From NCBI GenBank assembly GCA_021774615.1, contig JAJFIW010000001.1:1-33666 (forward strand): a stretch of DNA of 33,666 bases, in the 5' to 3' direction. Position numbers and translations under genes: made by a program. The notes under the pieces are model-generated. The model had not been told where the DNA came from. It worked only from the letters and a program-made list of their open reading frames with translations, and searched no databases. Shown here piece by piece: positions 25,029 to 31,591 of the stretch (within the stretch, counting starts at the first letter, position 1; the number at the start of each line of letters is the position of its first letter). Origin of the DNA: Alphaproteobacteria bacterium. Lineage in GTDB: Bacteria > Pseudomonadota > Alphaproteobacteria > UBA1280 > UBA6503.

Positions 25029-25652
25029 ATGCAAAAAGATGTTGAAATAACAACTCCAAATTTTGTTACAGCAGCCACTGTTGCAGCACAACTCCACCAA
25101 ATTTTGTCTATGGGCGAGCAACTACAAATGACAGCTCTTAATGCTGCTATTATTAGCGCTAGAGCAGGCGAACAAGGTAAAACATTCGGCCCCCTTACCG
25201 ATGGGATTAACACACTAGCTAAAAACATCCAAACCCTTGTTCTTGATATTGACAATAAATCCGTAGGGTTCTCTCGTAAATCAATCATGGAGATGAACCA
25301 TCAACGCCAACAAGAAGCATTTAACAAAGCATGTAACCTTCATGGAGAAGACGGGCCAAACCATAATAAAATATCTATTTTAAGAGATAAAATACTTACT
25401 GACCGTAATAATATACAACAAGAATTATTAGGTAATTTATCTGAGATGGGCCACCTCATGAAAGAGATCAGCACATCCCTAAGACCCACAGATTATTTAG
25501 TAGCCAACTGCCGGATAGAAGCTTCACATATAACTGATTTTTGTGGAGCATTCAATGATGTCGCTGAAATGGTTGCATCAACGTCTAAGCAAATATCAGA
25601 AAATATCAAAAAATCTAATAGCCTTCTAATTCAACTACAAGAAACAGTATAA
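25029..25652 (+). CDS. Soluble chemoreceptor (MCP)-like helical protein
   Basis: A 207-aa, almost wholly helical cytoplasmic protein with no membrane helix, HAMP or ligand domain. Residues 36-50 (ALNAAIISARAGEQG) match the chemoreceptor hairpin tip closely, followed by a coiled-coil-like TFGPLTDGINTLAKNI. Compared with E. coli Tsr, the tip Leu380 and Arg388 are kept, but Phe373 becomes Glu and Glu385 becomes Ile, so trimer and CheW/CheA contacts may differ. A second, weaker tip-like segment TDYLVANCRIEASH is at about 154-167, followed by AFNDVAEMVASTSKQI. The TTG at 25017 is an alternative start; the ATG is preferred because a TTGGA sequence sits 7 bp before it. The ODP-like gene follows after 10 bp, which points to a sensor-receptor pair. 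No che genes are present here. Confidence 0.72.
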   Translation: MQKDVEITTPNFVTAATVAAQLHQILSMGEQLQMTALNAAIISARAGEQGKTFGPLTDGINTLAKNIQTLVLDIDNKSVGFSRKSIMEMNHQRQQEAFNKACNLHGEDGPNHNKISILRDKILTDRNNIQQELLGNLSEMGHLMKEISTSLRPTDYLVANCRIEASHITDFCGAFNDVAEMVASTSKQISENIKKSNSLLIQLQETV

Positions 25653-25662
25653 AGGTAAGAAC

Positions 25663-26418
25663 ATGAAAGATAGTTTACTATACGACAATGGCCACAAATG
25701 GATTGTTTTTGGTCGTGACGAAGACAAACCAGAAAAAATTATTGATACAAACCAATACATGGTTATTAATGGCAAGCGTGCTTTTATTATGGACCCCGGC
25801 GGTATAGAAGTATTCCCCCCGATGCTAGCCTTTGTTACTCGACATGCTGACATAGACAACATCACCGATATTTTTGCCAGCCACCAAGACCCTGACATTA
25901 TTTCTTCTTTAGGGCTATGGGACAAGGCTATACCCAACGCACGCCTCCATGCACCTTGGATATGGGAAGGGTTTATTCGCCATTTTGGTTGCGATAACAT
26001 TACTTATGTATCAATTGCAGACGAAGGCGGTGGGATTGACCTAGATGGAACTAAGCTAGAATTTATCCCTGCTCATTATCTTCATGCATCAGGTAACTTT
26101 AATGTTTACGACCCTAAAGCAAAAATCTTAATGAGCGGTGACATTGGAGCAGCTCTTGAAAGCGCTGGCGCCCCATTCTTTGTTGAAGACTTTGACGAAC
26201 ACACCAAAAAGATGGAATACTTCCACCGCCGTTGGATGCCATCGAACGATGCAAAAAAACATTGGATTGATCGAATAAGGAAACTAGATATCGATATTAT
26301 GGCTCCTCAACATGGTCGCCTTTTTAAGGGTGATGATGTTAAACGTTTCTTAGATTGGTTTGAAGCGTTGGATGTTGGTTGTGCAAATGACCAAGAAGAA
26401 GTGAGGAAAAGCGCCTAA
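25663..26418 (+). CDS. ODP-like (flavodiiron-type) metallo-beta-lactamase fold protein
   Basis: A 251-aa protein with only the metallo-beta-lactamase domain of flavodiiron proteins and no flavodoxin domain. Likely iron ligands are H74, D76 and D78 (in ASHQDPDI, replacing the usual H-x-E-x-D), H141 in YLHASGNF (H138 is an extra histidine), D160 in SGDIG and H217 in PQHG. The 67, 19 and 57-residue spacings from H74 are close to those of flavodiiron enzymes. The HQDPD pattern and lack of a redox partner domain recall ODP, the di-iron oxygen sensor that works with a soluble chemoreceptor in Treponema denticola. A role as O2 or NO sensor for the preceding receptor-like protein is inferred. AAAGGT precedes the ATG. 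Confidence 0.8.
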   Translation: MKDSLLYDNGHKWIVFGRDEDKPEKIIDTNQYMVINGKRAFIMDPGGIEVFPPMLAFVTRHADIDNITDIFASHQDPDIISSLGLWDKAIPNARLHAPWIWEGFIRHFGCDNITYVSIADEGGGIDLDGTKLEFIPAHYLHASGNFNVYDPKAKILMSGDIGAALESAGAPFFVEDFDEHTKKMEYFHRRWMPSNDAKKHWIDRIRKLDIDIMAPQHGRLFKGDDVKRFLDWFEALDVGCANDQEEVRKSA

Positions 26419-26440
26419 ACATAGCTTTAATTAATAAAGA

Positions 26441-26473
26441 AATCCCAGTAATTGTATTACTGGGATTTTTTTT
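26441..26473 (+). terminator. Strong intrinsic terminator after the ODP-like gene
   Basis: A perfect 12-bp stem (26441-26452 with 26456-26467) around a TGT loop is followed by an uninterrupted run of T to 26473. It lies 22 bp after the ODP-like stop codon and ends this two-gene unit. Confidence 0.95.
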
Positions 26474-26554
26474 ACTTGAACTACGTAGTAAATTAACCAT
26501 AATCAGGGAGTACACAAGTTTGTACCTTCTTTTCCGTTTCATTTCTATAACCGA

Positions 26555-26574
26555 AATCCTTATCTATAAGGATT
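26555..26574. repeat. Perfect 20-bp palindrome upstream of the acetyltransferase
   Basis: Nine-bp arms (26555-26563, 26566-26574) face each other across a central CT. The 2-nt spacer is too tight for a comfortable RNA hairpin of full length, and no T-run follows, so a protein operator for a dimeric regulator is the better guess. It ends 19 bp before the ATG at 26594. Confidence 0.5.
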
Positions 26575-26593
26575 CTTCTTAAAAGACTACACT

Positions 26594-27058
26594 ATGAATA
26601 ATACTTCCGTAAGAGTACGCAGAGCTACCCAACTGGATAGCAATGATATTTTAACTTGGCGTAACGATGACACAACAAGAAAGATGTCTAGAAATACTGG
26701 CATTATACTAAAGAAAGATCATGACAACTGGCTTACAGCAGCACTTACTAATACCGATAAAGTCTTGTTAATTGCAGAAGATAACCAAGGCAAAATTGGC
26801 TTCTTACGCTTTGATAGCACTGATAAAGGGAGCAGGGCTGAAGTTAGCATTAACTTAAACCCTAACCGTAGAGACCAAAAACTCTCCAAAACATTCCTTA
26901 GGCAAGCCAAAAGATTTTTACCTAGAGGTGTTAATGATTTATTGGCATGCATTAAAGTAGAGAATGAAGTAAGTAACCATATCTTCAGTTCCTCTAATTA
27001 CGAGCTGAAGCACTCTAAGGATGGATACAACTACTACATCCTTAAAATTAGAAAATAG
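26594..27058 (+). CDS. GNAT-family N-acetyltransferase
   Basis: A 154-aa protein with the order of a GNAT fold: RRATQLDSNDILTWRND at the N-terminus, strands around VLLIAED and KIGFLRFD, then AEVSINLNPNRRDQKLSKTFL, where the acetyl-CoA loop (usually Q/R-x-x-G-x-G/A) is present in degenerate form, and a final NEVSNHIFSSSNYEL that matches the common N-x-x-A-x-x-x-Y/F-x-x-x-GF ending. The LTWRND opening is reminiscent of PseH-like acetyltransferases of nucleotide sugars, but the substrate is unknown. It is a single-gene unit between two terminators with a palindrome just upstream. Confidence 0.7.
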   Translation: MNNTSVRVRRATQLDSNDILTWRNDDTTRKMSRNTGIILKKDHDNWLTAALTNTDKVLLIAEDNQGKIGFLRFDSTDKGSRAEVSINLNPNRRDQKLSKTFLRQAKRFLPRGVNDLLACIKVENEVSNHIFSSSNYELKHSKDGYNYYILKIRK

Positions 27059-27075
27059 CGACTTGCGCAAGCAAT

Positions 27076-27107
27076 AAAAAATACCCCCATTAACGGGGGT
27101 ATTTTTT
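27076..27107. terminator. Bidirectional intrinsic terminator
   Basis: A perfect 13-bp stem (27076-27088 with 27095-27107) with five G-C pairs next to the 6-nt loop and A/T tracts on both outer sides. It can end the acetyltransferase transcript on the plus strand and the tgt/tRNA-Lys transcript on the minus strand. Confidence 0.93.
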
Positions 27108-27127
27108 ATTCGCTTTTACTAAAAAAA

Positions 27128-27203
27128 TGGTGGGCCGTGTGGGACTTGAACCTACGACCAATTGATTAAAAGTCAACTGCTCTACCAACTGAGCTAACGG
27201 CCC
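27128..27203 (-). tRNA. tRNA-Lys (anticodon TTT)
   Basis: On the minus strand the 76-nt cloverleaf starts GGGCCGT, has the D-arm TAGCTCAGTTGGTAGAGC, an anticodon loop CTTTTAA with TTT, the T-arm with GGTTCAAGTCC, a matching ACGGCCC acceptor strand and an encoded CCA end. It is closely similar to E. coli tRNA-Lys. It lies 64 bp downstream of tgt in the same orientation and before the bidirectional terminator. Confidence 0.97.
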
Positions 27204-27267
27204 ATTTTTTTTAACGAAAGCTAGGGCATAATACTTTTATTACGACACTCGTCAACCATTTTTTGCA

Positions 27268-28374
<1,107 letters not shown>

Positions 28375-28378
28375 CTAT

Positions 28379-29455
28379 TTATTTTCTCCATAATAGCGAG
28401 CTATCGCCATAGCTATAAAAACGGTATTTATCTGCAATTGCTGTTTGGTAAATCTTGCGCATTTTATCGTAACCCGTAAACGCTGCAACAAGCATAAGCA
28501 AAGTTGACTTTGGTAAATGAAAATTAGTTAATAAACCATCAGCAACTTTAAAACCAAACCCAGGCGTAATAAAAATATCTGTATCGCCGCTAAATGGCTT
28601 AAGAACCCCACCTCGTGCTGCCGTTTCAATTAGGCGCAAACTAGTAGTACCGACACAGACAACTCGCCCACCACTCTTTTTAGCAGCATTAATCGCAGTA
28701 ACAGCCTCTTCTGTTACCTCGCCCCATTCACTATGCATAATATGTTGGCTTAAATCATCATTACGAACAGGCTGGAATGTACCTGCGCCCACGTGCAAAG
28801 TAACAGTGGTAGTAGAAATATCTTTTTGTTTAAGCTGTTCTAATAGATTTTCTGTAAAATGAAGCCCTGCTGTAGGAGCTGCCACAGCCCCTTGTCTATG
28901 CGCATAGACTGTTTGGTAACGTTCGCTGTCATCCTCGGTAGAACCTTCAGGACGGCTAATATATGGTGGCAGTGGCAAGTCGCCAGCTTGTTTAAGGAAA
29001 GCTTCAAAACAATCACCGAAACTACTGAATTTAATTATTAATTGCTCCCCATCACGACCAATAATAGTAGCCTTACCACCCTCAAAAAATATCTCTTGGC
29101 CTTGCTTTAGTTTCTTTGCAGGTCGACAAAAAGCAAGCCACTCGTCATCATTCCCTGTGCAACGATGTAGTAAAACCTCAACAGCCATTTTGCCTTTTTT
29201 AGCTTTGCCATTGGGCAGTTGTTCCACCTTCTCGCGCCAACCTTGAAGGCGCGCAGGAAGAACTCTGGTATTATTCATTACTAAAATATCCCCTGCTCTC
29301 AGGAGATTTAATAAATCAGAAAATTTATAATCAAGACTATTAATGCCGCCCTCATCTGAAAGCAACAACCGTGCACTATCTCGTGGATCTGCAGGTTGTT
29401 GCGCAATCAGCTCGGACGGCAAAACATAGTCAAAGTCAGATAGACTATAAGACAA
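28379..29455 (-). CDS. queA: S-adenosylmethionine:tRNA ribosyltransferase-isomerase
   Basis: QueA transfers the ribosyl part of SAM onto preQ1 in tRNA to form epoxyqueuosine. The 358-aa protein shows the family segments LPSELIAQQPADPRDSARLL, MNNTRVLPARLQG, QTVYAHRQGAVAAPTAGLHF and the C-terminal LTNFHLPKSTLLMLVAAF. The start is a TTG: the codon just before it in frame is a TAA stop, and no ATG/GTG follows before conserved sequence, so TTG is effectively forced. An AAGG sequence lies 10 bp upstream, in the end of the cyclophilin gene 3 bp away. Confidence 0.96.
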   Translation of the reverse strand: MSYSLSDFDYVLPSELIAQQPADPRDSARLLLSDEGGINSLDYKFSDLLNLLRAGDILVMNNTRVLPARLQGWREKVEQLPNGKAKKGKMAVEVLLHRCTGNDDEWLAFCRPAKKLKQGQEIFFEGGKATIIGRDGEQLIIKFSSFGDCFEAFLKQAGDLPLPPYISRPEGSTEDDSERYQTVYAHRQGAVAAPTAGLHFTENLLEQLKQKDISTTTVTLHVGAGTFQPVRNDDLSQHIMHSEWGEVTEEAVTAINAAKKSGGRVVCVGTTSLRLIETAARGGVLKPFSGDTDIFITPGFGFKVADGLLTNFHLPKSTLLMLVAAFTGYDKMRKIYQTAIADKYRFYSYGDSSLLWRK

Positions 29456-29458
29456 TTA

Positions 29459-29983
29459 CTACTCAGCCTTATCAGCTATAGCAAAGTCTACCATTTTGTC
29501 GCCTTGAACAATGGTATCTACATTTTCCATACCGCTGATAACTTGACCAAAGATAGTGTATTGCCCGTCTAAGTGGCGCGCATTTGCCGCATCAAGAACA
29601 ATATAAAACTGGCTACCAGCAGAGTCAGGGTGAGCAGAACGAGCAGCAGAAAGTGCACCACGTTGGTGTGGTAAATTTGAAAACTCGGCTTTTAGATTAT
29701 AGCCTGGACCACCCATACCTGTTCCTTCTGGGTCTCCGCCTTGGACAACAAAACCAGGCACAACACGGTGAAAAGTTAAACCATCGTAGAAACCTTTTGC
29801 TATAAGTGTTTTAAAAGACTCGACATGTTTAGGAGCTACATTTGGGTATAATTCGATAACAATAGGGCCTTTAGATGTGTTCATGGTAACAAAGTTACCT
29901 TCTGGTACTGTTGCAGCACTTGCTGTTGTTGCCATCATCATTGTTGCAGCGGCTACCACAATGTTTGCTAATTCTAATTTCAT
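29459..29983 (-). CDS. Periplasmic cyclophilin-type peptidyl-prolyl isomerase
   Basis: A 174-aa cyclophilin with a signal peptide (residues about 1-24, hydrophobic core then TASA-A), so it should act in the periplasm. The catalytic segments FHRVVPGFVVQGGDPEGTG and SAGSQFYIVL are intact; the tryptophan of the cyclosporin pocket is replaced by His in RHLDGQYTIFG, as in many bacterial enzymes. An in-frame extension to 30037 exists, but the ATG at 29983 has a strong AAGGAAGG and gives a proper signal peptide. It belongs to the conserved coaD-cyclophilin-queA-tgt series. Confidence 0.93.
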   Translation of the reverse strand: MKLELANIVVAAATMMMATTASAATVPEGNFVTMNTSKGPIVIELYPNVAPKHVESFKTLIAKGFYDGLTFHRVVPGFVVQGGDPEGTGMGGPGYNLKAEFSNLPHQRGALSAARSAHPDSAGSQFYIVLDAANARHLDGQYTIFGQVISGMENVDTIVQGDKMVDFAIADKAE

Positions 29984-30030
29984 TATTTTACCTTCCTTAT
30001 TTTTTAAATGTAGTAATTTTTTTAAAACTC

Positions 30031-31098
30031 TTAGCAAATCTGTTTAGCTAGCCATGGCTGCTGTTCATTTTTACCAGGGTAAACATACCATATTTCACAA
30101 TTTTTCATAATTTTATTATTAGGCCATATACCAACAAGTTCTCCAATACATCTTGAGACAATACCATGGGCTACTAACAGTGGCTCTGAATCGCTTTGAT
30201 TAAGGATATCTTCTAAGGCAGTTGCAACACGATTAACTAAAACTGGCCAGTTCTCCCCTTCAGGAGAGGAGTGCCAAAGGTGCTGTTTGGCTGGTATATC
30301 GCTAAACTTTTTACCATCATGCAACCCAAAAGAACATTCGTTTAACCCTGAATGATGCTTAATTAAACGTTTTTGCTCTGGTAATTGTTCTAACAAAGCA
30401 GAGGCAGTTTGGTGAGTGCGCTTTAAACCACTGCACCAAACCTCTTTAGGATTTATGATATTTCTTAATTGTTCACCAGCTTTACGTGCTTGCTCTCGCC
30501 CCACATCATTAATAGATGAATCAACAAAAGCGCCTTGTAGAATACCTTGTTTATTATAATCAGTCTCCCCATGGCGCATAAAGTAGAATGGTTTTTTAGG
30601 GATATTATCGTGCAAGGTTTTCCACCATGCTAATTGCGGGCTGTAAGCAAGTGGCTGCTGTTCGAAATCCAGCAACACTTTTTTAGTTAAAACTCCATCG
30701 CCAGCGCTATAGCCTGTCATCTCACCGTTACTTGCAACTACACGATGGCACGGGATAATAATTGGGATAGGGTTTTTTCCGCAAGCACTGCCCACAGCAC
30801 GAGGGCTGCTACCAACTCTTTTAGCAAGCTCACCATAAGTTATAGTTTTTCCAAATGGTATTTCTGCAATTGCTTGCCACACTTTTTGCTGAAATGGCGT
30901 ACCCTCTACAAACCTAGTAGGTACAGAAAACTCTTTGAGTTCTTGGTTAAAAAAACTCTCTATTTGCTTGGTAGCATTGGTTAATATTAAAGATTTACTA
31001 TCACAAGAGTCGGTATGCCATTCTAAGCCTGACACACCTCCATTAGCTTCACTCAGTCGCAGCGAACCTAGTGGCGTGTGCACCATTTTTGTGGTCAT
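30031..31098 (-). CDS. Fusion: methylated-DNA-protein-cysteine methyltransferase + histidine phosphatase
   Basis: A single 355-aa chain. Residues 1-148 are an Ogt/MGMT protein that repairs O6-alkylguanine in DNA by transfer to its own cysteine: PFQQKVWQAIAEIPFGKT at 68-85, the active site PCHRV with C117, and the Arg-finger helix SSPRAVGSA at 97-105. Residues about 170-350 are a histidine phosphatase domain: RHGE at 175-178, with H176 as the phosphorylated residue, R227 in SGLKRTHQTA, E254, and H311 in VAHGIV. All catalytic residues of both families are kept, so both should be active. The two domains are joined by about 20 residues without stop or frame change. I know of no described enzyme with this pairing. 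It sits between coaD, which it overlaps by 50 bp, and the cyclophilin gene. Confidence 0.9.
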   Translation of the reverse strand: MTTKMVHTPLGSLRLSEANGGVSGLEWHTDSCDSKSLILTNATKQIESFFNQELKEFSVPTRFVEGTPFQQKVWQAIAEIPFGKTITYGELAKRVGSSPRAVGSACGKNPIPIIIPCHRVVASNGEMTGYSAGDGVLTKKVLLDFEQQPLAYSPQLAWWKTLHDNIPKKPFYFMRHGETDYNKQGILQGAFVDSSINDVGREQARKAGEQLRNIINPKEVWCSGLKRTHQTASALLEQLPEQKRLIKHHSGLNECSFGLHDGKKFSDIPAKQHLWHSSPEGENWPVLVNRVATALEDILNQSDSEPLLVAHGIVSRCIGELVGIWPNNKIMKNCEIWYVYPGKNEQQPWLAKQIC

Positions 31099-31591
31099 AA
31101 ATTTTCTCCAACATTTCTAAAACATGGGGTGGTACAAAGCGGCTAATATCGCCACCTAAAGCTGCTACTTCTTTAACCGTTGTTGAGGAAATGGTGCTAT
31201 GTTCGGAGCGAGCCATCAACACTACTGTTTCAAAGCTAGCACTTAGGTTTTGGTTCATCTCCGCCATTTGGAATTCGTAATCAAAATCACTAGTCATCCG
31301 CAAACCACGGATAACAACCCCGGCGCCAACTTCCTCGACCAGTTGATAAAGTAAATTACTAAAACCAACAACTTCAACATTACTTAAGTGCGCTGTTGCT
31401 AATCTCATTGCTTCAAGCCGCTGATTAAGGTCAAAAATAGTATTTTTACGACCATGGTCAGACACAGCAACATGCACTTTTTCGTACAAACAAGCAGCTC
31501 TGGTAATAATATCCACGTGGCCATTTGTTACAGGGTCAAAAGTACCTGCATAAACAGCAACTTTAGTATTATTAAGATGTTGTCTCGTCAT
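31049..31591 (-). CDS. coaD: Phosphopantetheine adenylyltransferase
   Basis: CoaD makes dephospho-CoA from 4'-phosphopantetheine and ATP. The N-terminal YAGTFDPVTNGHVDII segment contains the TxGH nucleotidyltransferase motif, with VVIRGLRMTSDFDYE near 91-105 and ISSTTVKEVAALGGD near 133-147, including the ISST/S signature. At 180 aa it is about 20 residues longer than E. coli CoaD, and the extra C-terminal residues are those read through the 50-bp overlap with the next gene. Its start lies 20 bp inside the end of gyrA, which couples these two genes. Confidence 0.96.
   Translation of the reverse strand: MTRQHLNNTKVAVYAGTFDPVTNGHVDIITRAACLYEKVHVAVSDHGRKNTIFDLNQRLEAMRLATAHLSNVEVVGFSNLLYQLVEEVGAGVVIRGLRMTSDFDYEFQMAEMNQNLSASFETVVLMARSEHSTISSTTVKEVAALGGDISRFVPPHVLEMLEKIYDHKNGAHATRFAATE

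Noticed and set aside
27062-27071. 10-bp palindrome CTTGCGCAAG after the acetyltransferase gene
   Set aside because: Short and directly before a strong terminator; it could be chance and has no partner elsewhere that I can see.
27204-27267. Possible terminator between tgt and tRNA-Lys on the minus strand
   Set aside because: Only weak AT-rich pairing was found; tgt and the tRNA may be cotranscribed up to the bidirectional terminator at 27076-27107.
29984-30037. Longer cyclophilin start
   Set aside because: It would place 18 charged residues before the signal peptide; the ATG at 29983 has a strong Shine-Dalgarno.
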